DNA of 64,000 nt from JACCZX01 sp963786295 (GCA_963786295.1 CAWAYV010000006.1:1-64000), one strand, 5' to 3'; shown: positions 1-9,621, counted from the stretch's first letter. A program made the numbers and translations. Notes: generated by a model not told the origin, from the letters alone.

Positions 1-89
1 GGCTGATCCTGCGCGAGGAGCGCACTTTTCTCGAGACGGTTGAAAGCACGTTTCCGCGCTTGACTGGCGGTGGGTTACGCGCTCTTTAG
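1..89 (+). CDS. 3' end of an unidentified gene
   Basis: A reading frame enters from the left edge and ends at TAG (87-89). The visible 29-residue tail (ILREERTFLETVESTFPRL, then a short Gly/Leu end) is not enough to name a family. Its last 15 bases overlap the end of the converging aldehyde dehydrogenase gene. It could be a regulator of that operon, but nothing visible proves it. Confidence 0.4.
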   Translation, partial: LILREERTFLETVESTFPRLTGGGLRAL

Positions 90-1442
90 GTGCCACGCTT
101 TGGGTCGCGTGAATGTCTCGATTCCGTAGGTAGACAGCGTCAACCCCACTCCGGAATGGCCGACGCCGCTCCACGGCAATCGGGGGCTGACCCTGTCGCA
201 GCAGTTCCAATACACCGAGCCCGCACGCAATTGCGAAAGTATCTGGTTCGCTTGCTGTTGATCCTGGGTGTAGACGCCCGCCGTCAAGCCGTATTCGGTG
301 TCGTTCATCAGGCGCACTGCTTCATCATCGTTCGCAACCTTCTGAATGCCAATAATCGGGCCGAAGCTTTCCTCGCGCATCACCTCCATTGAGTGATCGA
401 CGTTGGTTAGCACAGTCGGCGCAAACCATTGGCCAGGCGGCGGCAGGCGAGTTCCGCCGAGGAGCAGCTTCGCACCCTTGGCGACGGCGTCGGCCACTTG
501 CCGTTCGAGCACGTCGATCTGCGGCGCGCGCGTCAGCGGACCAATGTAGGTGTCGTCGGCGGTCGGATCGCCGCGCTTGAAGCCCGCAACTTCTTTGACG
601 AACGTGTTGACGAAATCCTCGTAGATCGTTTGATGCACATAGATACGCTCGACTGAGCAGCAGCTTTGCCCGGTGTTGTACATCGCGCCGTCGGCCAGCG
701 ACGCTGCAGCGGTGGCCACGTCGACATCTTCGCGAACGTAGATCGGATCCTTGCCGCCGAGCTCGAGCTGCAGCTTCAGCATGCGCGGTCCGACTTCGCG
801 CGCGATGCGCTGCCCGGTCGCATACGAGCCGGTAAAAAATACGCCGTCGATCGGTTGTTTGATCAACTCCGATCCGATCGCTCCGCCTCCTACGAGTACA
901 GCGAATATGTGCTGCGGAACACCGGATCGATGCAACAGTTTGCCGATCTCGATGCCGGTCAAGGTCGCAAACTCCGACGGCTTGTAAAGCACGGCGTTAC
1001 CTGTCAGCAGCGCCGGCACGAACACGTTCCCACCGACAAAGTACGGATAGTTCCACGCGGAAATATTGGCGACGACGCCCAGCGGCTCGTGTGAAATCTG
1101 TTCGCGCATGCTGGCCGCGGTATGCACGGCACGTGTTGCGATCGCCCCCTCGGTCGATTCGAGAAAAAAGTCGATCCGCCCGGTCGAGCCCTTGATCTCG
1201 TTTCTCGATTGACGAATCGGTTTCCCGGTTTCCGACGTGAGGACGGCAGCCAGTCGTTCGACGTCGCTTGTCAACGCGTCGCGGAAGCGCCGCAATACAT
1301 CGATGCGATTTGGCAACGGCTGTGCGGCCCAAGCAGGCTGTGCGGCGCGCGCCGCCAAGTATTTCGCAGAGACGGACTGCGCGTCGTCCTGCTGTAACTC
1401 GGCAATCGTTGCGCCGGTCGCCGGATTTCGAATGATTAGCAT
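75..1442 (-). CDS. NAD(P)-dependent aldehyde dehydrogenase, intact copy
   Basis: A 455-residue aldehyde dehydrogenase that oxidises an aldehyde to the acid in the cytosol. The catalytic glutamate lies in LELGGKDP (about residue 227) and the nucleophilic cysteine in TGQSCCSVER (about 261). The SWNYPY and KPSE cofactor-binding segments are present. The start MLIIRNPATG lies 14 bases from the upstream glutaminase frame, so the two were co-transcribed. This is the complete member of a tandem pair; the other copy (3364-4395) is cut at about residue 340. A neighbouring PuuD-like glutaminase and alcohol dehydrogenase suggest catabolism of an amino-aldehyde or gamma-glutamylated amine, but the substrate is not readable. 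Confidence 0.92.
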   Translation of the reverse strand: MLIIRNPATGATIAELQQDDAQSVSAKYLAARAAQPAWAAQPLPNRIDVLRRFRDALTSDVERLAAVLTSETGKPIRQSRNEIKGSTGRIDFFLESTEGAIATRAVHTAASMREQISHEPLGVVANISAWNYPYFVGGNVFVPALLTGNAVLYKPSEFATLTGIEIGKLLHRSGVPQHIFAVLVGGGAIGSELIKQPIDGVFFTGSYATGQRIAREVGPRMLKLQLELGGKDPIYVREDVDVATAAASLADGAMYNTGQSCCSVERIYVHQTIYEDFVNTFVKEVAGFKRGDPTADDTYIGPLTRAPQIDVLERQVADAVAKGAKLLLGGTRLPPPGQWFAPTVLTNVDHSMEVMREESFGPIIGIQKVANDDEAVRLMNDTEYGLTAGVYTQDQQQANQILSQLRAGSVYWNCCDRVSPRLPWSGVGHSGVGLTLSTYGIETFTRPKAWHLKSA

Positions 1443-3366
1443 GTCGAATGCTCGCTCATCGACGTTCCTTGGTAGCGCTCAAGAAATCATCCAGGATGGG
1501 GTCGCCGGATAGCGTGTTGCTGCTCTTCCAGTCATGAAATTCGGGGTGCCATTGCACGGCGTGATTTAGAGGCGTAGGAGCGACCGGTCCAGCGCATCGC
1601 TTCGATCATTCCATCGTCAGGCGACGTGGCTTCGATAGTGAAACCATCGGCAAGCTTCTTGACACCCTGGTGATGAACGCTGTTGACGCGCGCGCGTTTA
1701 ACTCCTGGATAAAGTCTGGCCAGGCGTGTATCAGACACGAACTCGATCTCGTGGAAATTCTGGTCGTAGAGATCGGCATCGCGATGCGTCAGGCTTCCCG
1801 GTTGTTGCATCGTGATGTCCTGGTACAACGTGCCGCCGAAAGCGACGTTGATGACCTGCAGCCCGCGGCAAACGCCGAGTACCGGTTTGCCCGCATCGAT
1901 AAACGCGCGCAACAGAGCAATCTCATACTCGTCGCGCACGCGATCACCGCTCCATTCGGGCTTTATTGGCTCTTCGCCGTAGCTGCCTGGCCAGACGTCC
2001 GAGCCGCCGTGTAGTACGAGTCCGTCGAGCATCGACGCGTAGTCGTGCAGTGTTACGTCGCCTCGCTTCGTCGGCCCCTCAGGCGAAGGAATCACCAGCG
2101 CGAGCGCGCCCGCCGATTGCACCCAGTGCACGATTGACTGCTCGACATACTGCAGCGTCTTGCCGGTGAAAATCGGACGCTTTGCGTCGGCGTGAAAGAA
2201 GCACACCGAAATCCCGATTCGCGGACGTTTCCTCACATCGCCTGCTCGAAGAACCGCGTGAAATCATCGCGCGTGCAAGGGCGTGGATTGGTCTGATGGC
2301 AGATATCTTTTTCCGCAATGTCGACCAACGCCGGTATCTGTGTTCGCTGCACGCCGACCGCAGATAACGACGGCGCGATGCCTATCTCACGCTTCAACCG
2401 CATCAGCCACGGAACAAAGTCCTCGGCGCCGCCGGCGCCAACGACGTGCGCAAGCTCGGCAAACTTGGCGTGCGCGATGTCGAGATTGAAACGCATTACC
2501 GGCTCGAGCATCAGCGCGTTGGCCAGCCCATGATGCAGATCGCACACGGCGCCGAGTGCATGCGCGCACGAGTGCACTGCACCGAGATCTTTCTGAAACG
2601 CGATCGCGCCCATCATCGACGCCATCATCATGTCGGCGCGCGCCGCAAGATTGCGGCCGTCCTTGACCGCGGTGGGCAGCGCGCGCGCGGCGATCCGCAC
2701 CCCTTCGAGTGCTATGCCGTCACACAACGGGTGAAACGCGGGCGACAAGTACGACTCGATGTTGTGCGTCAGCGCATCCATGCCGGTCGCCGCGGTCACG
2801 GCGGGTGGCAAGTCGATCGTCAACTCCGGATCGGCAAAGACCGCTTTGGCCAGCAGCTTTGGCGAGAAGATTACTTGTTTGATATGACTCGTGTCGTCGC
2901 TGACGACGCTTGAGCGCCCGACCTCGGAACCCGTGCCGCTGGTCGTCGGCACCGCGACGATGTAGGGCAACTCGTTCGTGATCGGCCGCACATGCGCGTG
3001 GTCCCACGCATACTCGATGACGTCGCCATCGTGCACCGCCATCAGTGCCACCACTTTGGCGACGTCGAGCGCGGCTCCACCACCGATGCCGATCACGCAG
3101 TCGGCTTGTTGCGCGCGGAACGCGTCACGGCCCTGCATCGCCTGCGACGCGGTGGGATTGCCGTGCACGCCTGCAAACAGATGCACATTCAATCCGGCTC
3201 CGAGATTGGCGACAAAGTTCTTCAGCACCGGCAGTGTGGCGAGCCCTCTGTCAGTGACGACGATCGGTCGCGTGAAACCGCGTTCGCGCAAATGATCGCC
3301 GACGAGCTTGCTGGCGCCCGGCTCCGAACTGGATGTCGGTAGGAAAAGAAAATCGGGAGATCGTCA
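421..3366. repeat. tandem duplication unit A (2.95 kb)
   Basis: Near-identical to 3374-6312 (offset 2953, changing to 2946 after a 7-base difference near 1563). It carries the 5' two thirds of the aldehyde dehydrogenase, a disrupted PuuD-like gene and a frameshifted alcohol dehydrogenase. The junction lies at about 3367-3374, where the alcohol dehydrogenase start joins the interior of the second aldehyde dehydrogenase. No terminal inverted repeats or transposase are seen. Confidence 0.9.
1456..2236 (-). pseudogene. PuuD-like class I glutamine amidotransferase, disrupted copy
   Basis: Matches the intact copy at 4409-5182 through VLGVCRGLQVINV (catalytic Cys) and HHQGVKKLADG. A 7-base difference near 1555-1570 then changes the frame, and translation stops at 1532. 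The lost segment contains QWHPEFHD with the catalytic histidine of the Cys-His-Glu triad, so this copy cannot be an active gamma-glutamyl hydrolase if the sequence is right. Its start overlaps the alcohol dehydrogenase stop in an ATGA arrangement. Confidence 0.85.
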
Positions 3367-3367
3367 T
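2233..3367 (-). pseudogene. iron-containing alcohol dehydrogenase, frameshifted copy
   Basis: A group III alcohol dehydrogenase copy. The long frame starts only at 3291 (MRERGFTRPIVV) because one extra C near 3322 separates it from the proper start at 3367, which is intact in the copy at 5179-6312. The metal-binding part (GMDALTHNIESYL and HSCAHALGAVCDLHHG) is preserved. The N-terminal 22 residues, ahead of the nucleotide-binding region, are out of frame. It is duplicated with the flanking genes. Confidence 0.85.
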
Positions 3368-4395
3368 CGATGGGCAAACCATTGGCCAGGCGGCGGCAGG
3401 CGAGTTCCGCCGAGGAGCAGCTTCGCACCCTTGGCGACGGCGTCGGCCACTTGCCGTTCGAGCACGTCGATCTGCGGCGCGCGCGTCAGCGGACCGATGT
3501 AGGTGTCGTCGGCGGTCGGATCGCCGCGCTTGAAGCCCGCAACTTCTTTGACGAACGCGCTGACGAAATCCTCGTAGATCGTTTGATGCACATAGATACG
3601 CTCGACTGAGCAGCAGCTTTGCCCGGTGTTGTACATCGCGCCGTCGGCCAGCGACGCTGCAGCGGTGGCCACGTCAACATCTTCGCGAACGTAGATCGGA
3701 TCCTTGCCACCGAGCTCGAGCTGCAGCTTCAGCATGCGCGGTCCGACTTCGCGCGCGATGCGCTGCCCGGTCGCATACGAACCGGTAAAAAATACGCCGT
3801 CGATCGGTTGTTTGATCAACTCCGATCCGATCGCTCCGCCTCCTACGAGTACAGCGAATATGTGCTGCGGAACACCGGATCGATGCAACAGTTTGCCGAT
3901 CTCGATGCCGGTCAAGGTCGCAAACTCCGACGGCTTGTAAAGCACGGCGTTACCTGTCAGCAGCGCCGGCACGAACACGTTCCCACCGACAAAGTACGGA
4001 TAGTTCCACGCGGAAATATTGGCGACGACCCCCAGCGGCTCGTGTGAAATCTGTTCGCGCATGCTGGCCGCGGTATGCACGGCACGTGTTGCGATCGTCC
4101 CCTCGGTCGATTCGAGAAAAAAGTCGATCCGCCCGGTCGAGCCCTTGATCTCGTTTCTCGATTGACGAATCGGTTTCCCGGTTTCCGACGTGAGGACGGC
4201 AGCCAGTCGTTCGACGTCGCTTGTCAACGCGTCGCGGAAGCGCCGCAATACATCGATGCGATTTGGCAACGGCTGTGCGGCCCAAGCAGGCTGTGCGGCG
4301 CGCGCCGCCAAGTATTTCGCAGAGATGGACTGCGCGTCGTCCTGCTGTAACTCGGCAATCGTTGCGCCGGTCGCCGGATTTCGAATGATTAGCAT
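3364..4395 (-). pseudogene. aldehyde dehydrogenase, 3'-truncated copy
   Basis: The same protein as the intact copy to about residue 340 (GGTRLPPPGQWFA). It then runs across the duplication junction into alcohol dehydrogenase 5' sequence and stops after two more residues. Both catalytic residues remain, but the C-terminal part of the fold (about 112 residues, including the bridging segment) is missing. It differs from the intact copy by a few substitutions (for example SAFVKEV for NTFVKEV). Confidence 0.9.
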
Positions 4396-4408
4396 GTCGA
4401 ATGCTCGC

Positions 4409-5182
4409 TCATCGACGTTCCTTGGTAGCGCTCAAGAAATCATCCAGGATGGGGTCGCCGGATAGCGTGTTGCTGCTCTTCCAGTCATGAAATTCGGGGT
4501 GCCATTGCACGGCGTTTACGTAGGAGCGACCGGTCCAGCGCATCGCTTCGATCATTCCATCGTCAGGCGACGTGGCTTCGACAGTGAAACCATCGGCAAG
4601 CTTCTTGACACCCTGGTGATGAACGCTGTTGACGCGCGCGCGTTTAACTCCTGGATAAAGTCTGGCCAGGCGTGTATCAGACACGAACTCGATCTCGTGG
4701 AAATTCTGGTCGTAGAGATCGGCATCGCGATGCGTCAGGCTTCCCGGTTGTTGCATCGTGATGTCCTGGTACAACGTGCCGCCGAAAGCGACGTTGATGA
4801 CCTGCAGCCCGCGGCAAACGCCGAGTACCGGTTTGCCCGCATCGATAAACGCGCGCAACAGAGCAATCTCATACTCGTCGCGCACGCGATCACCGCTCCA
4901 TTCGGGCTTTATTGGCTCTTCGCCGTAGCTGCCTGGCCAGACGTCCGAGCCGCCGTGTAGTACGAGTCCGTCGAGCATCGACGCGTAGTCGTGCAGTGTT
5001 ACGTCGCCTCGCTTCGTCGGCCCCTCCGGCGAAGGAATCACCAGCGCGAGCGCGCCCGCCGATTGCACCCAGTGCACGATTGACTGCTCGACATACTGCA
5101 GCGTCTTGCCGGTGAAAATCGGACGCTTTGCGTCGGCGTGAAAGAAGCACACCGAAATCCCGATTCGCGGACGTTTCCTCAC
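4409..5182 (-). CDS. PuuD-like gamma-glutamyl hydrolase (class I amidotransferase), intact
   Basis: A 257-residue peptidase C26 / class I glutamine amidotransferase-like protein. It has the nucleophile elbow GVCRGLQVINVAFGG, the oxyanion and structural segment VLHGGSDVWPGSY, and QWHPEFHD with the catalytic His. Family members such as PuuD cleave gamma-glutamyl-gamma-aminobutyrate to GABA in putrescine breakdown. Translation is coupled to the alcohol dehydrogenase by an ATGA overlap at 5179-5182, and the aldehyde dehydrogenase follows 14 bases later. Substrate assignment to the Puu pathway is inference from family and neighbours. Confidence 0.88.
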   Translation of the reverse strand: MRKRPRIGISVCFFHADAKRPIFTGKTLQYVEQSIVHWVQSAGALALVIPSPEGPTKRGDVTLHDYASMLDGLVLHGGSDVWPGSYGEEPIKPEWSGDRVRDEYEIALLRAFIDAGKPVLGVCRGLQVINVAFGGTLYQDITMQQPGSLTHRDADLYDQNFHEIEFVSDTRLARLYPGVKRARVNSVHHQGVKKLADGFTVEATSPDDGMIEAMRWTGRSYVNAVQWHPEFHDWKSSNTLSGDPILDDFLSATKERR

Positions 5183-6312
5183 ATCGCCTGCTCGAAGAAC
5201 CGCGTGAAATCATCGCGCGTGCAAGGGCGCGGATTGGTCTGATGGCAGATATCTTTTTCCGCAATGTTGACCAACGCCGGTATCTGTGTTCGCTGCACGC
5301 CGACCGCAGATAACGACGGCGCGATGCCTATCTCACGCTTCAACCGCATCAGCCACGGAACAAAGTCCTCGGCGCCGCCGGCGCCAACGACGTGCGCAAG
5401 CTCGGCAAACTTGGCGTGCGCGATGTCGAGATTGAAACGCATTACCGGCTCGAGCATCAGCGCGTTGGCCAGCCCATGATGCAGATCGCACACGGCGCCG
5501 AGTGCGTGCGCGCACGAGTGCACTGCACCGAGATCTTTCTGAAACGCGATCGCGCCCATCATCGACGCCATCATCATGTCGGCGCGCGCCGCGAGATTGC
5601 GGCCGTCCTTGACCGCGGTGGGCAGCGCGCGCGCGGCGATCCGCACCCCTTCGAGTGCTATGCCGTCACACAACGGGTGAAACGCGGGCGACAAGTACGA
5701 CTCGATGTTGTGCGTCAGCGCATCCATGCCGGTCGCCGCGGTCACGGCGGGTGGCAAGTCGATCGTCAACTCCGGATCGGCAAAGACCGCTTTGGCCAGC
5801 AGCTTTGGCGAGAAGATTACCTGTTTGATATGACTCGTGTCGTCGCTGACGACGCTTGAGCGCCCGACCTCGGAACCCGTGCCGCTGGTCGTCGGCACCG
5901 CGACGATGTAGGGCAACTCGTTCGTGATCGGCCGCACATGCGCGTGGTCCCACGCATACTCGATGACGTCGCCATCGTGCACCGCCATCAGTGCCACCAC
6001 TTTGGCGACGTCGAGCGCGGCTCCACCACCGATGCCGATCACGCAGTCGGCTTGTTGCGCGCGGAACGCGTCACGGCCCTGCATCGCCTGCGACGCGGTT
6101 GGATTGCCGTGCACTCCTGCAAACAGATGCACATTCAATCCGGCTCCGAGATTGGCGACAAAGTTCTTCAGCACCGGCAGTGTGGCGAGCCCTCTGTCAG
6201 TGACGACGATCGGTCGCGTGAAACCGCGTTCGCGCAAATGATCGCCGACGAGCTTGCTGGCGCCCGGTCCGAACTGGATGTCGGTAGGAAAAGAAAATCG
6301 GGAGATCGTCAT
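5179..6312 (-). CDS. iron-containing alcohol dehydrogenase, intact
   Basis: A group III (Fe-dependent) alcohol dehydrogenase of about 377 residues when started at MTISRFSFPTD (6312). An upstream in-frame ATG at 6342 lies inside the previous gene. The dinucleotide-binding motif GIGGGAALDVAKV, the GTGSEV loop, GMDALTHNIESYL and the metal-binding His cluster HSCAHALGAVCDLHHG are present. It interconverts an alcohol and aldehyde with NAD(P). It follows the solute-binding protein gene after 11 bases and overlaps the amidotransferase start, which fits one catabolic operon. Confidence 0.9.
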   Translation of the reverse strand: MTISRFSFPTDIQFGPGASKLVGDHLRERGFTRPIVVTDRGLATLPVLKNFVANLGAGLNVHLFAGVHGNPTASQAMQGRDAFRAQQADCVIGIGGGAALDVAKVVALMAVHDGDVIEYAWDHAHVRPITNELPYIVAVPTTSGTGSEVGRSSVVSDDTSHIKQVIFSPKLLAKAVFADPELTIDLPPAVTAATGMDALTHNIESYLSPAFHPLCDGIALEGVRIAARALPTAVKDGRNLAARADMMMASMMGAIAFQKDLGAVHSCAHALGAVCDLHHGLANALMLEPVMRFNLDIAHAKFAELAHVVGAGGAEDFVPWLMRLKREIGIAPSLSAVGVQRTQIPALVNIAEKDICHQTNPRPCTRDDFTRFFEQAM

Positions 6313-6323
6313 CGATGCGCCGC

Positions 6324-7904
6324 CTAATTGATTCGCACCCACCGCAATTCAAGCACATCGTTCGGCCATTGCACTACATCGATGTTCGGGCGCATCACCC
6401 ACGTCAGCTTGCGTCGATACAGCGGCACGAGCGGTAGATCGGTGTGCATGATGTGCAGCGCGTCGCCGGTCAGCGCGCGCCGCTTGGCAATGTCAGGCTC
6501 AACGCGAATCGCGTCAATCAGCGCGTCGAGCTTCGGGTTTGCGTAGCGGCCACCGTTGAACGCGCCGCTACCTGCGCCGTCGTACGTGCGGATGACGTTG
6601 TTCAACATTACCCACGGATCAGTGCCAGGCGACCAACCGAATTCGAAAAAACTCGCTGTAGCTTGCGTCAGCTTCGGAAAGAAAATTGAACTCGGTGTCG
6701 GCTGAAACGAAACGCGGATTCCAACTTGCGCCAGCATCGCACTGATTGCCTGGCACACGGCCGCGCGGAACGTGACGTTGACGCAATCGAGCGCCACTTC
6801 GAAGCCGTCTGCATAGCCGGCTTCTTTCAGCAACGCGCGCGCAGCAGTCGGGTCGTAACGCAGGCGCTTGTCGAGTTCGGGCAGATAGCCGTCGACCAAT
6901 GGCGAAACGTGCGACCCGGTCGGAGTTGCCTGTCCGCGCAGCACCTTCGCAATGATCGTGTCGATATCGATCGCGTGATACACGGCGCGCCGCACGCGAA
7001 TGTCCTTGAACGGATTGCGGCCCTTGATATCGGAGTACTGCAGTTCGCCGCGTGACTGGTCAAAGCCCAAGTACTGCGTGCCGATGTCGGTGGTCTCCAC
7101 CGACTTCAATGATTTGTCGCGTTTGACCCGAGCTACGTCCTGAAACGGTGGATCGACGACGAAATCGACCTCTTTCGATGCCAGCGCCGCGAGGCGTGTG
7201 GCGTCAGCCTGAATGACCGTGTAAACGGCTTCGGTCAGATTGCCGATGCCCTTACCGCTCTTACCCCACCAATTCGGATTCGCGGTCAACACGAGCCGCC
7301 GATCCTGCTCGTACGTCTTCAGCACGAACGGTCCGGTGCCATTCGCATTGCGCACCGCGTAGGTTTCCTGCTTGCCGTTGTAGTCCTGCGGCAGCGTGAC
7401 GCCGTGCTTTTCCGCCCACGGCTTGCTCATCATCGCGATCAGCCAAAGCTTTTCCGGCAGCACCGCGTCGGGTGCGGAGAGCTGCACGTCGATCGTCAGC
7501 GGATCGACCTTACGCACGCTTGTTACGCCGCGCAGTTGGCTGGCGCGTTGCGAAGTCTTGGCCAGTGCACGCTCGATCGAAAACACGGCATCGTCCGCGG
7601 TGAACGACGCGCCGTCATGAAACTTCACATTAGGCCGCAGCTTGAAACGCCACGTCGTCGGCGCGGTTGCTTCCCATGACACCGCCAGCGACGGCTCGAG
7701 TTTGAAGTCCTGATCGCGATTGACCAGCCCTTCGTAAATTTGCGTGACGACCCGTGACTGATACAGCAGCGCGAGCGAATGCGGATCGAGCGAATTGGGA
7801 TCGAACGCGCTGGCGAAGCGCAGCGTTTTGGCGCAGCACGGAGCGACCAAGAACGCACAGGCGACGAGTGCGGACAGTTGACTCAAAATTTGGCGATTGC
7901 GCAT
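6324..7904 (-). CDS. ABC transporter substrate-binding protein, family 5 (peptide/nickel/opine type)
   Basis: A 526-residue periplasmic binding protein of the DppA/OppA class. The signal peptide is MRNRQILSQLSALVACAFLVA. Family-typical segments are FASAFDPNSLDPHSL near the N terminus, YEGLVNRDQDFKLEPSLA, and GTGPFVLKTYEQDRRLVLTAN. It delivers a small peptide-like or amine ligand to an inner-membrane ABC transporter that is not encoded here. It is the first gene of the minus-strand operon with the alcohol and aldehyde dehydrogenases and the glutaminase, so the ligand is probably the substrate of that pathway (inference). Confidence 0.92.
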   Translation of the reverse strand: MRNRQILSQLSALVACAFLVAPCCAKTLRFASAFDPNSLDPHSLALLYQSRVVTQIYEGLVNRDQDFKLEPSLAVSWEATAPTTWRFKLRPNVKFHDGASFTADDAVFSIERALAKTSQRASQLRGVTSVRKVDPLTIDVQLSAPDAVLPEKLWLIAMMSKPWAEKHGVTLPQDYNGKQETYAVRNANGTGPFVLKTYEQDRRLVLTANPNWWGKSGKGIGNLTEAVYTVIQADATRLAALASKEVDFVVDPPFQDVARVKRDKSLKSVETTDIGTQYLGFDQSRGELQYSDIKGRNPFKDIRVRRAVYHAIDIDTIIAKVLRGQATPTGSHVSPLVDGYLPELDKRLRYDPTAARALLKEAGYADGFEVALDCVNVTFRAAVCQAISAMLAQVGIRVSFQPTPSSIFFPKLTQATASFFEFGWSPGTDPWVMLNNVIRTYDGAGSGAFNGGRYANPKLDALIDAIRVEPDIAKRRALTGDALHIMHTDLPLVPLYRRKLTWVMRPNIDVVQWPNDVLELRWVRIN

Positions 7905-7960
7905 TATTTAGTCTCGCATGCGGTGCCGTGCCATGCGGCAGTGCGGTGTGTTCTCGCCGC

Positions 7961-8824
7961 TCAGGGCAATATTCTTGACAATTCAGCCGCCCAAGTATCA
8001 GCGAGTTTTTGATAGCCGCGGCGATTCGGATGAATTTCGTTATCCCAGTCGTTCGAATTCCCAGTGGTTCCCGGAGCAGCCGGTATGAGCGTGGTCGTCA
8101 ATGTGAACGTATCAACAACGTGGAAATTAGGCAGTTCGATGGACTTCAGGCAGGCGGCAAGTTCCCGAGACAACAGCCGGCTCAGGTCGAGCCATAACGC
8201 CGAATCGATTCCCAGCCAAACACAGGCAGGGAAAAGCCATGGGCCCTGTCCAAAGTGACGAACCGGAGCATTGCGCGGCTGAGCCAACGCATAGGTGTGC
8301 ATGAACAGCGGCACATCCTTACTGTTACTGTCCGCACCATCGCGTCCTTCGGCAACTATCTGCGCTACGTTCACCTTAATGAAGTTGAACAGCGCGTCGA
8401 GGGCGTCCTCGTTGATCACAGATCTCAAGTTGGTTTGGTCAATGCTTCCGGGTGCGCTCGGCTGAACCAGTATCTCCGAGCGCTGTGCCTGTTTGTTCCA
8501 AACAGCATCAATTAAATCGTTACCTCCCCCCGACAGGAGAATCGCACTCCAGCGACGACCGCCCTTGTTTCGAAGGTTGAAAAAGAACTCAGGATTAGCA
8601 GTTGTCTTGTTCATCCGGTGCAACTTGTCGCCGGGCTCGGCGATATTCAATACGCACGCCGGATCTGGCAACGTCAGTGTGGAAAGAATGTTGCGGAATT
8701 TTGTCGAACCGAAACTGAACCACGAGTCGCCTTCCGCAAGGAAGACACGCGAGAAATCGTTTAGCGCCGCCAGAAACTCGGGCCTGTCGAATTCGGTTGC
8801 GGTTACCTGAGTAACTTGATGCAT
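7961..8824 (-). CDS. SGNH/GDSL-type hydrolase
   Basis: A 287-residue protein with the SGNH blocks in order: GDSWFSFG (Ser34), LLSGGGNDLID (Gly/Asn block) and NEIHPNRRGYQKLAD near the C terminus with the catalytic His. Such enzymes are esterases, lipases or acyl-carbohydrate hydrolases. No signal peptide is evident, so it may act in the cytosol. It is divergent from the XRE-like regulator gene and stands at the left edge of the tRNA-array region. The substrate is unknown. Confidence 0.85.
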   Translation of the reverse strand: MHQVTQVTATEFDRPEFLAALNDFSRVFLAEGDSWFSFGSTKFRNILSTLTLPDPACVLNIAEPGDKLHRMNKTTANPEFFFNLRNKGGRRWSAILLSGGGNDLIDAVWNKQAQRSEILVQPSAPGSIDQTNLRSVINEDALDALFNFIKVNVAQIVAEGRDGADSNSKDVPLFMHTYALAQPRNAPVRHFGQGPWLFPACVWLGIDSALWLDLSRLLSRELAACLKSIELPNFHVVDTFTLTTTLIPAAPGTTGNSNDWDNEIHPNRRGYQKLADTWAAELSRILP

Positions 8825-8921
8825 CGCATTACCTCGAACATTGCGGCAATTACTAGCGTGCGATCTTAGGCCAGCGACCGGTCCGAGCTCGGTCAGAGCA
8901 ATTGGCGTTTATCATCGCGCT

Positions 8922-9362
8922 GTGCCTGATCTTGCTGATATCCGTCTTGCTAACACGCTTTCGCTGTTCGATGCATTCAAGAACGAAACGGTGGTTGGTC
9001 CTGCCGGTGACGATCTGAAAGGGCTCGATGCGCGGTTCTCCGAGCAGCTGAGAATCTCCGCTTCCTACTGGAGCCAGCTTAAGAGCCGTAATCGACAGAT
9101 CGGTGAGACACTAGCGCGCCAGTTCGAAGTCCTGTGTGGGAAGCCGCTCGGCTGGCTCGATGCCGAACATCACGACCCACCGCGGCGGCCGGAACTTATG
9201 GCTTCTACGCCTGACGAACGGTTTCTGGTGCAGATGCTGTTGACCTGCTATCGGATGAACCCAAATACGGTCAAGAACCGGATGCTCGAGCTGCTCGAAG
9301 GCGAGTTGGCGAAGAATTTGGGCAACGGCCGTGACGCGAAAGCGACAAGGCGAAAGCGTTAA
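8922..9362 (+). CDS. XRE-like helix-turn-helix regulator
   Basis: About 146 residues from a GTG at 8922 (PDLADIRLANTLSLFDAF); an in-frame ATG at 8841 would add 27 atypical residues. The centre RFSEQLRISASYWSQLKSRN and RQIGETLARQFEVLCGKP fits a lambda-repressor-like helix-turn-helix of the type seen in phage and mobile-element regulators (acylated-loop pattern of GKPxGWLD). The rest is helical with a basic tail (KATRRKR). It is divergent from the SGNH hydrolase and lies upstream of the tRNA array, which it may control (inference). Confidence 0.7.
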   Translation: MPDLADIRLANTLSLFDAFKNETVVGPAGDDLKGLDARFSEQLRISASYWSQLKSRNRQIGETLARQFEVLCGKPLGWLDAEHHDPPRRPELMASTPDERFLVQMLLTCYRMNPNTVKNRMLELLEGELAKNLGNGRDAKATRRKR

Positions 9363-9621
9363 CCGACCGACGGTCTTGACTTTGATAAATAGCCATTTAT
9401 CATCCGATCCGGTTTTGAAATCGCTGAATTCGAACGCAACACGAGCGATTGGAAATGAACTCAAGTCGCTCCAGTATCACATCGGCTCACCACGGCCGCT
9501 TAGCCGCGGCGTGCCTGCGTTCGCTTTCCTTTTGGAAAGCGGGCGTGATGCGCTCGAGCATAAGCAGCCAATGAATCTAGATACGAACACGTTCGATCCG
9601 GGCGGAGGTGCTAGCGCGTAA
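9331..9621 (+). CDS. possible small protein of unknown function
   Basis: A 96-codon frame overlaps the end of the regulator gene by 32 bases and runs almost to a terminator. It matches no family I know. A promoter-like sequence (9376) lies inside it, so a shorter product starting at ATG 9571 (MNLDTNTFDPGGGASA) or an untranslated small RNA is just as likely. Confidence 0.25.
   Translation: MTRKRQGESVNRPTVLTLINSHLSSDPVLKSLNSNATRAIGNELKSLQYHIGSPRPLSRGVPAFAFLLESGRDALEHKQPMNLDTNTFDPGGGASA
9376..9403 (+). promoter_or_regulatory. sigma70-type promoter
   Basis: TTGACT (9376-9381), a 16-base AT-rich spacer and TATCAT (9398-9403); each box is 5/6 to consensus. Transcription would start near 9410, run towards the terminator at 9647 and possibly read through into the tRNA array. 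Confidence 0.5.

Larger units (their letters stand above)
3374..6312. repeat. tandem duplication unit B (2.94 kb)
   Basis: Second copy of the unit at 421-3366. It retains the intact PuuD-like gene and the intact alcohol dehydrogenase but only the truncated aldehyde dehydrogenase. Between them the two units hold one complete copy of each gene. Confidence 0.9.

Noticed and set aside
421..6312. Composite transposon as the cause of the tandem duplication
   Set aside because: No transposase, no terminal inverted repeats and no target-site duplication were seen; unequal recombination or assembly error explains it better.
8841..8921. Upstream ATG (8841) as the start of the XRE-like regulator
   Set aside because: It would add 27 residues of atypical composition; the GTG at 8922 gives a family-like N terminus.
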